From NCBI RefSeq assembly GCF_044901685.1, contig NZ_JBJDPS010000007.1:209536-273535 (forward strand): a DNA stretch of 64,000 bases, read 5' to 3'. The DNA comes from Micromonospora_G sp044901685. Lineage in GTDB: Bacteria > Actinomycetota > Actinomycetes > Mycobacteriales > Micromonosporaceae. Positions 51,282 through 59,974 of the stretch are shown piece by piece (within the stretch, counting starts at the first letter, position 1; every line of letters begins with the position of its first letter). The notes under the pieces are model-generated. The model was not told the origin of the DNA and did not search any database. It saw nothing but the letters and a program-made list of their open reading frames with translations. Both the position numbers and the translations under genes were made by a program.

Positions 51282-51833
51282 ATGGAATCTGATAGGGTGC
51301 CAGATGACGTTCTCTTGCGGCTCTCTGAAATGAGTCCACCGCGTATGCAAATTTGGTTTGCGGAAAACCTGCCGAATGACTTCAACGACAGGGGGTTCTG
51401 GTGGGAAAACATGATATACAGAGCCCTTTTTGTGATGTATCGATGTGGGTCAGAACCTCGGAGGACGCAGTACGCTGTGCTGGCGAGGGAGGCGATTCGA
51501 GGGGCGGTCCGCGTAGGTCATGTGTCCCCGGTGGATGGCGCAGTTAGAATTGCCGGTTTGACAACCGAATACATTCTTCGTGGTGGAGATAATGCGGAGA
51601 TTGTTTCGGTGGACGAAATCGTTGGGCACAATCTCGGTCTGACTGCAATTTCGCCGAGTGTGGCAGTTGTGCGAGCAAGGAACTTGAAGGACTTGTCCCT
51701 TGACGAACTGCGGGAACTTGATGATGCGAGAGATTTAATTCGATCGTGTCTTGAGTTGGTTGACCGAGTCAAGAATGTGAAGGTTGCTCAGGAACTTGCT
51801 CTATGGTCAGAGGTATGGGGAGATCTGAATTAG
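51282..51833 (+). CDS. Candidate immunity protein for the RHS toxin
   Basis: 183 residues from the ATG at 51282 (GAGAGGAAG ~5 nt upstream). Soluble, helix-rich and acidic; no family recognised (FAENLPNDFNDRGFWWENM, LREAIRGAVRVG-like, ELDDARDLIRSCLELVD). Markedly lower GC and different codon use (AAT, TTT, GTT, AGA) from the surrounding genes, like the toxin tip just upstream. Position immediately after an RHS toxin is the basis for the immunity call. Confidence 0.6.
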   Translation: MESDRVPDDVLLRLSEMSPPRMQIWFAENLPNDFNDRGFWWENMIYRALFVMYRCGSEPRRTQYAVLAREAIRGAVRVGHVSPVDGAVRIAGLTTEYILRGGDNAEIVSVDEIVGHNLGLTAISPSVAVVRARNLKDLSLDELRELDDARDLIRSCLELVDRVKNVKVAQELALWSEVWGDLN

Positions 51834-51909
51834 TGCTGGGTGATGGGGTTCGGTTCGGGCGCCCGCCCGAACGGCTTGACATAGGCTACTTCGAGCCGCT
51901 GTCCCGCGA

Positions 51910-52758
51910 TCACCGGAAGTCGTTGGCGTGGTCAACGGCCCATTCGGCGAACATGCGCCCGGGTCGGCCGAGCACCTCCTCGACGTCCGGCAAGACCCAG
52001 GAGTTGCCGTCGGGGCTGGCCCCCATCTCGAGGAACCACTCGATTACCTCTTCGGGGTAGACGTCCCGCCACTGCTTCCGGGCCTGCTCCGGGGTCAGCT
52101 CGACGAACCGCACCTCTCGGCCGATCGCGGCGCCGATGAGCCGGACCGCGTCCACTCGGCGTACCGGAGCTGGACCGGTCGGTGCGTACGTCCGGCCAGC
52201 GTGGCCTTCTTCGAGCAGTGCGGCCACGATGATCGCGGCGATGTCCGCCTCGTGTACGAAGGCGCTGCGGTATTCCGGGAACGGCGCCCGCACCACGCTT
52301 TCGGACCGGATCGACTCGACCCATTCCCAGGTGTTGGCGGCGAACTCGCCCGGGAACAGGTGGGTCCACTCCAGACCGGAGCCCTCGATTGCCCGTTGGA
52401 GGACCCGGTGGTCGGACTCCAGTGGATCGTCGTCGGTCCGGCTCTCGTTGTTGTGCCCGAGGTGAGTGATCCGGCGTACACCGGCCCGTTTTGCCAGTTC
52501 GAGGATCTCCGGTCCGGTGGTGAGCGGACCGTACCCGTCGATGGCGACCAGGTGCATCCGGTCCACCCCGATGAGGGCCGGGACCAGGGTCTCCGGTTCG
52601 CTGAAGTCGCCTCGGACCACCTCGACCCGACCCGGCAGCCGACCGGCCGCCGCCGCCGGATCACGGGTCAGTGCCCTGACCTGCTGACCTGCGGCCAGGA
52701 GTTGTCTCACCAGACTGCTTCCCACGGTGCCGGTCGCGCCGGTGACCAGGATCGTCAT
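51910..52758 (-). CDS. NmrA-like NAD(P)-binding reductase
   Basis: 282 residues from the ATG at 52758 (GGAAGGACAG ~6 nt upstream); longer in-frame extensions lack support. Rossmann motif MTILVTGATGTVGSSLV, then a short NmrA-type pattern with VEVVRGDFSEPETLVPAL, THLGHNNESRTDDDP and FPGEFAANTWEW. Atypical SDR without the YxxxK pair. These often act as NAD(P)H-dependent quinone reductases or redox sensors. A GTGAAC/GTTCAC palindrome lies ~130 bp upstream. Confidence 0.85.
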   Translation of the reverse strand: MTILVTGATGTVGSSLVRQLLAAGQQVRALTRDPAAAAGRLPGRVEVVRGDFSEPETLVPALIGVDRMHLVAIDGYGPLTTGPEILELAKRAGVRRITHLGHNNESRTDDDPLESDHRVLQRAIEGSGLEWTHLFPGEFAANTWEWVESIRSESVVRAPFPEYRSAFVHEADIAAIIVAALLEEGHAGRTYAPTGPAPVRRVDAVRLIGAAIGREVRFVELTPEQARKQWRDVYPEEVIEWFLEMGASPDGNSWVLPDVEEVLGRPGRMFAEWAVDHANDFR

Positions 52759-53068
52759 CCCTGCTGTCCTTCCGTTCGGGGACGCCAGCGACCGTCCCGG
52801 AAACCGTCGGCACGAAGCCGACCCGGTCCGGGTCTGTCGCATTGGAGATGAACCATGGTGCGCCAACGTGTCGATTTTGGCAAATGTGAACGGGTTGTTC
52901 ACGTTTTACTGTGGAGTGGAAATTTGACCCGCTGCCACAAAACGTCGCGCTCGCCGCCAGCTTGAAGAGAATGTTCGGGATGCTGTGGCTGGAAGGTCAT
53001 TCCTGGGGTGAGGAAGGCGCGTGCCGATCTGGCTCAGTACCATATGCGCAACCCCGGGACGGTGATGT
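52759..53068. other. 310-bp intergenic region
   Basis: Shared upstream region of the NmrA-like gene and the small plus-strand gene. Contains the palindrome at 52886-52902 in an AT-rich patch; no other structure noted. Confidence 0.4.
52886..52902. promoter_or_regulatory. Candidate operator (GTGAAC-N5-GTTCAC)
   Basis: Perfect 6-bp inverted repeat in AT-rich DNA upstream of the NmrA-like gene. Resembles dimeric regulator sites; the cognate regulator is not in the window. Confidence 0.35.
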
Positions 53069-53293
53069 GTGAAGTTCAAGGTGTTCGCGAGATCGGAAAA
53101 GTCCCTCACCGTGATGTTCGAGCCAACGGCAGAGGAGATTGTCATTCCGCCGGGAGGGCATATCGTGGTCGAATTCATCGGTGGCGGAATGGGTGAGGTC
53201 TGTCCGGAGCCGGAATATCTCATGATTGGCAGTCCAATGGGTGGGGACATGCGGGCGTGGCATTCCGACGGGACCGAGATCGCGATCTGGTGA
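53069..53293 (+). CDS. Small hypothetical protein
   Basis: 74 residues from a GTG start. Beta-rich, no signal peptide: MKFKVFARSEKSLTVMFEP, then EEIVIPPGGHIVVEFIGGG and a short C-terminus ending TEIAIW. No family recognised. Lower GC than neighbours. Alone between two minus-strand genes. Confidence 0.45.
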   Translation: MKFKVFARSEKSLTVMFEPTAEEIVIPPGGHIVVEFIGGGMGEVCPEPEYLMIGSPMGGDMRAWHSDGTEIAIW

Positions 53294-53325
53294 TCTCGAT
53301 TCGCAGTCGGTTCCACCAGCGTGTG

Positions 53326-54390
53326 TCACCCGGACGTGACCACCTGCACCACGGTCAGCGCGATCGGCAGCAGCAGGGTGGTGGCGGCGCGTCCGACGTA
53401 CCCGAAGGAGAACGGCGCCGGCTCCGTCGCCGCGATCACCTCGCGCAGGCGCAGGGTGACGTCGAGCCTGGCCAGCTCCCGTTCGATCAGCGCGTGGGTC
53501 GAACCGCCGGGCGCGGCGACCACTTTGACGGCGTCTTCGATCGCCGGGGCGAAGCTGTCCAGGGCCCGTTCCTGGCTGTCCCGGCTCAGCCGGTAGAGCA
53601 GCCAGACGGGGATGCTGAAGACGGTCAGCCCTCCGATGAACAGCAGCACCACGAACGTCCACACGATCATTTTGCTGGCCGCCGTGAGCTGCGGTTGTAC
53701 GCCGAGCATGGCCGGTACGAAAAGCGCGCCACAGCTGAACATCAGCCCTTCGACCCAGGCGAAGGTGTAGAGCTGTCGGATGCCCCACGCCCGTTCGGTC
53801 CGGAACGGGGTCCAGCGCAGTCGGGCGTGACTGGTCGCCGCGTACACCAGGGCGATTGCCTTGCTGATTCCCCAGATGCCGGCGGCGCTGCACATTCCCA
53901 CCGCGCCGATGACCACCAGGCCGGCGGCGCGCTGCCAGCCCGAGTGGACCGGGATCACCGCGTCGAGCGGCCGGAACGACAGTGACAGGGCCAGCAGCGG
54001 GGCCAGCCCGACCGGCAGCACCATCGGGTAGAAGGCGCGGTCCCACCACACGACGCAGCGTCGGATCGCGTCGAGGTCCCAGCCGGCGCGGGGCCCGTAC
54101 CGGCCGAACTCGTGCAACAGCTTCTCCAACCGGAACTCGGCCTGTTGCATCAACAGTGGGCTGATGGTGACCCAGAGCGCGGCGGTGGGGATGGCCCAGC
54201 GCATGGTCGCCGGCTGCCCGTGCAACCGGTCGATCACGGCGGTGGTGAACCACCACCAGAACAGCGCCGTCGGCACCAGGGCGAAGATCGCCACCGTGGT
54301 CAGGCGTTGCCGTGGCCGTGACCGCCGGGCCCAGGTCACCAGCCGGGGGACCGATGTGTACGGCGACACCCAGGTCCGCAGGGCCGGCAC
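53326..54390 (-). CDS. Multi-pass membrane protein next to the reductase
   Basis: 354 residues from a GTG at 54390, only 4 bp after the stop of the upstream flavoprotein, so almost certainly co-transcribed. Six to seven hydrophobic helices separated by a ~50-residue cytoplasmic loop (HEFGRYGPRAGWDLDAIRRCV), and a terminal soluble segment before the last helix (ALIERELARLDVTLRLREV). No family recognised. Position suggests a role with the geranylgeranyl-reductase-like enzyme in membrane or lipid chemistry. Confidence 0.65.
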   Translation of the reverse strand: MPALRTWVSPYTSVPRLVTWARRSRPRQRLTTVAIFALVPTALFWWWFTTAVIDRLHGQPATMRWAIPTAALWVTISPLLMQQAEFRLEKLLHEFGRYGPRAGWDLDAIRRCVVWWDRAFYPMVLPVGLAPLLALSLSFRPLDAVIPVHSGWQRAAGLVVIGAVGMCSAAGIWGISKAIALVYAATSHARLRWTPFRTERAWGIRQLYTFAWVEGLMFSCGALFVPAMLGVQPQLTAASKMIVWTFVVLLFIGGLTVFSIPVWLLYRLSRDSQERALDSFAPAIEDAVKVVAAPGGSTHALIERELARLDVTLRLREVIAATEPAPFSFGYVGRAATTLLLPIALTVVQVVTSG

Positions 54391-54394
54391 GGCG

Positions 54395-55609
54395 CTACCA
54401 CCCGTGGCGGAGGATGCGCCAGGTGGTGCCGGCGCGGATGCGGCCGAGTCCGAACAGCAGCTCCACCGCGTCCCGGAACACGACCGGGTCGTTGTTGGCC
54501 GCGCGGATCATGTGTCGGGCCCACCACGGGATCGACATCAGGCCGTGCGCCACCTGGCTGGAAAGCAGATGAGACCGGTACGTGTGCCGGAACCACCGCT
54601 CGAACTCGCCGAGTGCCCTGGCCTGCCCCACCGCCTCCCGAGGATCGTCGGGCAGGCCGCCCACCACCCGATAGGCCGCGTTCATGCCGTACACGATGCC
54701 CTCGCCGCTCAGCGGGTTGATCATCGAGGCGGCGTCGCCGATCAGGACCGCTCGCCGGTGGGCGAGTCGTGGTATCCGTCGGGCCAGCGGTAGGTGGTGC
54801 GCGCGGTGCGCGTACAGGTCGCCCAGTTCGATCCCGCGACGTCGGCAGGAGTCGGCGAAGCCGTCCAGGACCCGCCGCAGGTCGAGTGAGCGCCGCCGGA
54901 GTTCGGTGACCATGACGCCCACGCCGACGTTGGCCAGCCCCTTGCCGTTGGGGAAGACCCACCCGTACGCCGGCAGCAGTTCCTTCGACCACTCGAAGAT
55001 CATGCGTAGTCCCAGTGGCCCGTCCGGGTCGAAGGCGTCGGTGTCGGCGTAGGCGCGCATGGCGATCCCGGTGGTCCGCTCGCCGGGCCGACCCGCGCCG
55101 AGCGCCCGCCGCAGCACCGAGTACGCCCCGTCCGCCGCGACCACGAGTCCGGCGTCGAGTCGGTGCTCCTGCCCGCCCCGCCGGACCGACACCCACCGCG
55201 AGTCGTCGGCCAGACCGGTGCCGGTCACCTTGTGCCCGCTCAGGTCGAGCGCGCCCGCGTCGAGCGCGGCGAGCCGGAGTCGCTGGTCGAAGTCGGCCCG
55301 GGGCACCACGTACCCCTCGGTCGGCATCCCGTCCAGGCCGGTCAGGGCCGCGTTCAGTTCGGCACCGGACGGCCCGTACACGGTCAGTGAGGTGGCCGGG
55401 CTCTCGCCAGCGAGCAGGTGACCGAGATCGAGGGTACGCAGCAGTTGTGCGACACCGGGTCCGAGCCCGTCACCGCACGGCTTGTCCCGGGGGAACGTAC
55501 GTTGGTCCACCAGTGCGACGCGCCAGCCGCGCCGGGCGGCGACGATCGCGGCGGTGGCGCCGGCCGGACCGGAACCCGCTACCACGACATCGAACCGCGC
55601 TGGACCCAC
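54395..55609 (-). CDS. Geranylgeranyl-reductase-family FAD-dependent oxidoreductase
   Basis: 404 residues, GTG start. FAD-binding Rossmann motif FDVVVAGSGPAGATAAIVAARRG, followed by the PCGDGLGPG segment diagnostic of geranylgeranyl reductases, VVPRADFDQRL, VVAADGAYSVLRRALG, and the second FAD motif VLIGDAASMINPLSGEGIVYGMNAA. Members reduce isoprenoid double bonds (for example in menaquinone or archaeal-type lipids) or act as other flavin monooxygenase-like enzymes. Operon with the membrane protein downstream. Confidence 0.9.
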   Translation of the reverse strand: MGPARFDVVVAGSGPAGATAAIVAARRGWRVALVDQRTFPRDKPCGDGLGPGVAQLLRTLDLGHLLAGESPATSLTVYGPSGAELNAALTGLDGMPTEGYVVPRADFDQRLRLAALDAGALDLSGHKVTGTGLADDSRWVSVRRGGQEHRLDAGLVVAADGAYSVLRRALGAGRPGERTTGIAMRAYADTDAFDPDGPLGLRMIFEWSKELLPAYGWVFPNGKGLANVGVGVMVTELRRRSLDLRRVLDGFADSCRRRGIELGDLYAHRAHHLPLARRIPRLAHRRAVLIGDAASMINPLSGEGIVYGMNAAYRVVGGLPDDPREAVGQARALGEFERWFRHTYRSHLLSSQVAHGLMSIPWWARHMIRAANNDPVVFRDAVELLFGLGRIRAGTTWRILRHGW

Positions 55610-55666
55610 CGCTCCATATTGCCAGTGGTAATCGATTAGTTACAGGGTTGGCCCGCTGACCGGAGA

Positions 55667-55858
55667 TTACGTCGAGGGGGTGGCCCTGACGAAGCTGGAC
55701 CATGCGGTTCGATCGAAGGCGAGCACCGGCCCGGACGGGTCCTTGGAGTCACGTACGGCGACGGCCTGCGGCAGTTCGGCGATCTCGACGCAGTCCGCGT
55801 TCGTGCCACTACGGCTGGACTTGCGCCAGGTGGCTGCTGACAGGCCGGTGACGATCAT
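55667..55858 (-). CDS. DUF397-domain protein
   Basis: 63 residues. Family signature WRKSSRSGTNADCVEIA near the start and VAVRDSKDPSGPVLAFDRTAW in the second half. DUF397 proteins usually sit directly downstream of an XRE/Scr1-type helix-turn-helix regulator and modulate it; no such regulator is present here, only a fragment of another short ORF 9 bp upstream. Confidence 0.88.
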   Translation of the reverse strand: MIVTGLSAATWRKSSRSGTNADCVEIAELPQAVAVRDSKDPSGPVLAFDRTAWSSFVRATPST

Positions 55859-55867
55859 CAGGAAGGC

Positions 55868-56020
55868 TCACTCTCGCTCGTGCTCCGTTGCGATCCGCGC
55901 AACGAAATCGACCGACTCGGCGGGGCTCAAGGCTACCTCGCCGAGCCTCTCCGCCTCCCGCCGAAAGAAGGTTCCGAACGCAAAACACCGCTGGGAGGCG
56001 TACAGATGACCGATGTCAAA
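55868..56020 (-). pseudogene. Start-less short ORF upstream of DUF397
   Basis: In-frame sequence VRFDIGHLYASQRCFAFG, then TFFRREAERLGEVALSPAES and a terminal EHERE, ending 9 bp before DUF397. It uses A/T-ending codons unlike antisense noise and looks like a genuine small protein. I find no ATG, GTG or TTG at a suitable place upstream in this frame, so it may be a remnant. It overlaps the start of the plus-strand gene at 56006. Confidence 0.3.
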
Positions 56021-56386
56021 CCGAACCGATACGTCCCGACCTGGTCGCAGCCGTACGACCCGGCGGACTCGCCGGGACCGATCCCCTCGGTGCTGGAGCG
56101 GTTCCGGCGCGGACGGCCGGAGCAGGCCGAGCCGAGCGAGGCGGAGGTCGAGGCCGGCCGTTACACGGTGGTGCTGGTGCCGCCCGAGGCGGCCGAGGTG
56201 ATCTCCTGGGACCGGACCGACGTGGGGTTGCGGATGTACCGCGACGGGGACTGGGACCACAACCCGGGCGACCTCGACGAGGTGGCCGACCTGATCGAGC
56301 AGGCCTGCGGCGAGCCGGTCACCCTGGTCGAACACCGATCCGACCTGACCTACTGGACCACCCGGCTCCGGGCCGCGCCGCGATAA
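56006..56386 (+). CDS. Hypothetical protein
   Basis: 126 residues from the ATG at 56006 (GGGAGGCG 5-12 nt upstream). Acidic, soluble, no signal peptide. Contains YVPTWSQPYDPADSPGPIP at the start, GRYTVVLVPPEAAEVISWD in the middle and DLIEQACGEPVTLVEHRSD before the end. No family recognised. Convergent with cobIJ, 16 bp away. Confidence 0.6.
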   Translation: MTDVKPNRYVPTWSQPYDPADSPGPIPSVLERFRRGRPEQAEPSEAEVEAGRYTVVLVPPEAAEVISWDRTDVGLRMYRDGDWDHNPGDLDEVADLIEQACGEPVTLVEHRSDLTYWTTRLRAAPR

Positions 56387-56402
56387 CCGGCCGGGCTGCC
56401 GG

Positions 56403-58001
56403 TCAGGCCGGGTACCACCTGGGCGTGAACACCACCCGGTCACCCGCGCCGCGCTCGACCACCCGTGTGGTGGACGAGCCGACCAGCAGCAGCGTACGCA
56501 TGTCCACCTCGGCCGGGTCGAGGTCCGCGAGGCGTACCACCCGGACCCGTTCGCCCGGCCCGCCGACGTCCCGCCCGAGCACCACCGGGGTCTCCGGCGA
56601 CCGGTGCTCCAGCAGCAGCTCCTTCGCCGCCGCCACCTGCCAGGTACGGCTCTTCGACCCCGGGTTGTAGATCGCGATCGCCAGGTCGGCACTCGCGGCG
56701 GCGGAGAGCCGCTTCGCGATCACCTCCCACGGCTTGAGCCGGTCCGACAGCGACAGCACGCAGTAGTCGTGCCCGAGCGGGGCGCCGACCCGGCTCGCCA
56801 CCGCCTGCGCGGCGGTCAGCCCCGGCAGCACCCGTACCGGGATGTCGGTCCACTTTGGCTCGGACGCGACCTCCAGCACGGCGGCGGCCATCGCGAAGAC
56901 GCCCGGGTCACCGGAGGAGACCACCACGACCCGGCGACCACGCCGGGCCAGGTCGAGGGCGAACTCGGCCCGTTCCGCCTCCACCCGGTTGTCCGAGGCG
57001 TGCCGGCGCTGGCGCGGGTTGACCGGCACCCGGTCCAGGTAGGTCGTGTATCCCACCAGGTCCTCGGCGGCATCCAGGGCGGCCCGCGCCTGCGGGGTCA
57101 GCCACTCCCGCCCGGCCGGCCCGAGCCCGACCACCACGACCTCACCGACCGCGCCGGAGGCGGACTCGGCGGACGACGCCGGGGCCGGTGACGACGGCAG
57201 GTCAACCCCGACCAACTCGGCCCGCGTACGTTCGTGCACCCGGCTCGGCAGCAGCGCCAGCGAGAAGTACGGCACCGTCTCCGGTTCCACCTCCGCCAGT
57301 CTGGCCGAGCGCTCCCGGTCGGTGGTGGCGCGTTCGACGTACCAGGCTTCTTCCAGCCGTCCGGCCTGGGTGAGGGCCGCGCGGACGTTGCCGAAGGTAC
57401 GGCCCAGTTTCATGATCGCGGCCGAGTCGGTGCCCGCCAGCCGTTCCGCCAGCACCTCGGTCGGCAGCGTGCCGGGCAAGACGGTCAGCGTCTCGTCCCG
57501 CTCGACCAGCGGTCGCCCGAGTACGGCGGCGGCGGCGCTGACCGAGGTCACGCCCGGCACCACCTCGGTCGGGTAGCGGCCGGCGAGCCGCTTGTGCATG
57601 TGCATGTACGAGCCGTAGAAGAACGGGTCGCCCTCGCAGAGGACCACCACGTCCCGTCCCGCGTCCAGGTGGGCGGCGAGCCGGGCCGCGCACTCGGCGT
57701 AGAACTCCTCGATCTGCGCGCGGTAGCCGTCCGGGTGCTCCGGCTTCTCCGTGGTGACCGGGTAGGTCAGCGCCTCCTCGATCTGCCCGCCGCGCAGGTA
57801 CGGCTCCGCGATCGTCCGGGCGACGCTGCGCCCGTGCCGCGCGCTGTGGTACGCGATCACGTCCGCGCGTTCGACCAGCCTGGCGGCCTTGACCGTGACC
57901 AGTTCCGGGTCACCCGGACCGAGCCCCACCCCGTAGAGCCGCCCCGGTGCGAGACCCGGTCCCGTGCCGTCCATCGGCGTACCGCCGTCCACGCTGGTCA
58001 C
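56403..58001 (-). CDS. cobIJ: Precorrin-2 C20- and precorrin-3B C17-methyltransferase fusion
   Basis: 532 residues, GTG start overlapping the cobH stop. Two tetrapyrrole methylase domains: CobI-like (~18-250; RLYGVGLGPGDPELVTVKAARL, VVLCEGDPFFYGSYMHMH, EVVPGVTSVSAAAA) and CobJ-like (~280-530; VVVVGLGPAGREWLTPQAR, VVVVSSGDPGVFAMAAAV, VLPGLTAAQAVASRVGAPLGHDY). The CobI-CobJ fusion is usual in actinobacteria. Performs C20 methylation and the ring-contracting C17 methylation. Confidence 0.96.
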   Translation of the reverse strand: MTSVDGGTPMDGTGPGLAPGRLYGVGLGPGDPELVTVKAARLVERADVIAYHSARHGRSVARTIAEPYLRGGQIEEALTYPVTTEKPEHPDGYRAQIEEFYAECAARLAAHLDAGRDVVVLCEGDPFFYGSYMHMHKRLAGRYPTEVVPGVTSVSAAAAVLGRPLVERDETLTVLPGTLPTEVLAERLAGTDSAAIMKLGRTFGNVRAALTQAGRLEEAWYVERATTDRERSARLAEVEPETVPYFSLALLPSRVHERTRAELVGVDLPSSPAPASSAESASGAVGEVVVVGLGPAGREWLTPQARAALDAAEDLVGYTTYLDRVPVNPRQRRHASDNRVEAERAEFALDLARRGRRVVVVSSGDPGVFAMAAAVLEVASEPKWTDIPVRVLPGLTAAQAVASRVGAPLGHDYCVLSLSDRLKPWEVIAKRLSAAASADLAIAIYNPGSKSRTWQVAAAKELLLEHRSPETPVVLGRDVGGPGERVRVVRLADLDPAEVDMRTLLLVGSSTTRVVERGAGDRVVFTPRWYPA

Positions 58002-58624
58002 TCTCTCTCGTCGGCGATGGCGTTGATCGCCGCCGCGGTCATCGCGCTGCCACCCCGTCGGCCGTGCACGACCAGGTACTGCAACCCGGCGGTCTGCTCG
58101 GCGAGGGCCTGCTTGGACTCGGCGGCGCCGATGAAGCCGACCGGGATGCCGAGCACGGCGGCCGGTCGCCCGGCGCCCGCGTCGATCATTTCGAGCAGGC
58201 GGAACAGGGCCGTCGGCGCGTTGCCGATGGCGACCACGGCACCGTCGAGCCGGTCGCCCCAGAGGTCCAGGGCGGCGGCGCTGCGGGTGGTGCCGAGCGC
58301 GGCGGCGAGGTCGGGCACCGAGGGGTCGCGCAGCGTGCAGATCACCTCGTTGTCGGCGGGGAGCCGGCTGCGGGTGACGCCGGAGGCGACCATCTCCGCG
58401 TCGCAGAGGATCGGGGCACCGCCGCGCAGCGCGGCGCGCGCGGCCGAGACCACGTCGGGGGAGTAGCCGATGTCGGCCGGCAGGTCGACCATGCCGCAGG
58501 CGTGGATCATGCGTACGACCACCGTGGCGACGTCGGCGGGCAGGCCCGTCAGGTCCGCCTCGGCGCGGATCGTGGCGAACGACCGGCGGTAGATCTCCGC
58601 GCCGTCGCGGACGTAGTCGATCAC
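57998..58624 (-). CDS. cobH: Precorrin-8X methylmutase
   Basis: 208 residues from the GTG at 58624, whose GTGA overlaps the cobG stop; longer frames are spurious. CobH pattern: YVRDGAEIYRRSFATIRAEAD, VRMIHACGMVDLPADI with the catalytic His, GAPILCDAEMVASGVTR, VVAIGNAPTALFRLLEM and GIPVGFIGAAESKQAL. Moves a methyl from C11 to C12 to give hydrogenobyrinate. Confidence 0.96.
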   Translation of the reverse strand: MIDYVRDGAEIYRRSFATIRAEADLTGLPADVATVVVRMIHACGMVDLPADIGYSPDVVSAARAALRGGAPILCDAEMVASGVTRSRLPADNEVICTLRDPSVPDLAAALGTTRSAAALDLWGDRLDGAVVAIGNAPTALFRLLEMIDAGAGRPAAVLGIPVGFIGAAESKQALAEQTAGLQYLVVHGRRGGSAMTAAAINAIADERE

Positions 58625-59889
58625 GTACCCCTCCGTGCCGCCGCGATCGCGGCAGCGGTCTCGTCCAGCGTCATCAACCGCGAACGCGATCGACCGTCCA
58701 GGCTGACCTGGTAACCCTCGTCGGTGGCCAGCACCTCGACATGCCGGTCCGTCGGTCGGCCGCAGCGCCGTTCGCAGCCGACCCAGTGCACCGGCAGGCC
58801 CGAGCCTTCCGGACCCGCCGCCGCGTGCACCCGACCCGCGTCGGTCCGTACGTCGGCGAGCGCCTTCGCGCACCCAGGACGGCCGGCACAGCCGGTCACC
58901 CCGACCCAGCCGGCGGTGGCCTCGGCCACCAGACCCTCGGCGGTCAGCGCGGCCAACCGGCGCCCAGCCTCTCCGGTGCCCAGATCGGGCACGACGACGG
59001 TGCGCCAAGGAGTGATGTTGATCTCGCCGGAGCCGTCGGCGGACGCGGTTTCGAGTGCGGCGACCTGTGCCCCGGTGAGTCGACCCAGCGGCACCGTCAG
59101 GACCAGCGCCACCCGCCCGTCGACCTGGGAGACCCGACCGACCGCCGGACGGGTCGGTGTGGTCGTGCTGACCGGCTCACCCGGCGGCAGGAGCGTCGCC
59201 GGGTCGAGGGCGGCTCGCAACCGTGCGGTCACCCGCCGTACGCCGTCGTCTAGTTCGGTCAGCCGCCACGCGCCGCCGCCCTGGTCGGCGTACTCGGCGA
59301 GGAAGGCGTGCGCGGCGAGCAGGGCGACCCCGGCGGCGGCGCTCGGCGGTACGCGTACCCCGGTGTCGGTGCCGGAGAGCAGCACGGCCAGCCCACCGGT
59401 CGGTACGGCGACCAGCCCCACGTCCGCGCCGAAGCCGGTCACGTCGCCCCGGCCGTCGTCGACGGTGAACAGGAACCGGCCGGGCAGGTCGGCCAGCGCC
59501 GGGTCGGCGCAGAGCCCCTCGTCCAGCTCGTCGACCAGCGGGCGGACATCGAGTCGGCCGCCGGCGGTCCGGCCGCTGAGGGTGGAGGCGATGACGTTGC
59601 GTACCCGCTCGTGGGTCTCGGAGGGGAGCAGGCCCGCCTCCCAGAGCCGGGCGGCCAACTCCCGTTCGGCACCGGGCGCCAGGCCCCGGAGCTGGACGTT
59701 GCCCCGCGAGGTCAGCTCCAGTCCGCCGTCACCCAGGTCAGCGGTGGCCGCGCCGAGCACGGCGAGCTGCCGGCGGTGCAGGCGCCCACCGGGCACCCGT
59801 ACCCGGGCCAGGTTGCCGTCGGCGGCGGCATGTACGCGCAGCGCCCCCGGACAGGCGTCCGGTGCCGACCGCCCTCGTGGTGACCACAC
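58621..59889 (-). CDS. cobG: Precorrin-3B synthase (oxygen-dependent, siroheme-reductase-like)
   Basis: 422 residues from the GTG at 59889; an upstream GTG at 59910 gives 429. The internal start is preferred because a TAGTAT box (59902-59897) ends 7 nt before it, a leaderless arrangement. Nitrite/sulfite-reductase ferredoxin-like halves, with ELTSRGNVQLRGL in the first and the [4Fe-4S] ligands in VTGCAGRPGCAKAL plus VGCERRCGRP near the end. Uses oxygen, marking the aerobic cobalamin route. First gene of the cobG-cobH-cobIJ operon. Confidence 0.94.
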   Translation of the reverse strand: MWSPRGRSAPDACPGALRVHAAADGNLARVRVPGGRLHRRQLAVLGAATADLGDGGLELTSRGNVQLRGLAPGAERELAARLWEAGLLPSETHERVRNVIASTLSGRTAGGRLDVRPLVDELDEGLCADPALADLPGRFLFTVDDGRGDVTGFGADVGLVAVPTGGLAVLLSGTDTGVRVPPSAAAGVALLAAHAFLAEYADQGGGAWRLTELDDGVRRVTARLRAALDPATLLPPGEPVSTTTPTRPAVGRVSQVDGRVALVLTVPLGRLTGAQVAALETASADGSGEINITPWRTVVVPDLGTGEAGRRLAALTAEGLVAEATAGWVGVTGCAGRPGCAKALADVRTDAGRVHAAAGPEGSGLPVHWVGCERRCGRPTDRHVEVLATDEGYQVSLDGRSRSRLMTLDETAAAIAAARRGT

Positions 59890-59896
59890 CCGGCGG

Positions 59897-59902
59897 ATAC
59901 TA
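59897..59902 (-). promoter_or_regulatory. Candidate -10 box (TAGTAT) of the cobG operon
   Basis: TAGTAT on the minus strand, 7 nt before the GTG at 59889. Suggests leaderless transcription without a riboswitch on this strand. Confidence 0.4.
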
Positions 59903-59974
59903 CGGCCCACCAGCAGCCCGGCCGGGAGCGGCTTGACGAACCGGGGTCGGACTCGTGAGAGTGGGAGCCGCTGA

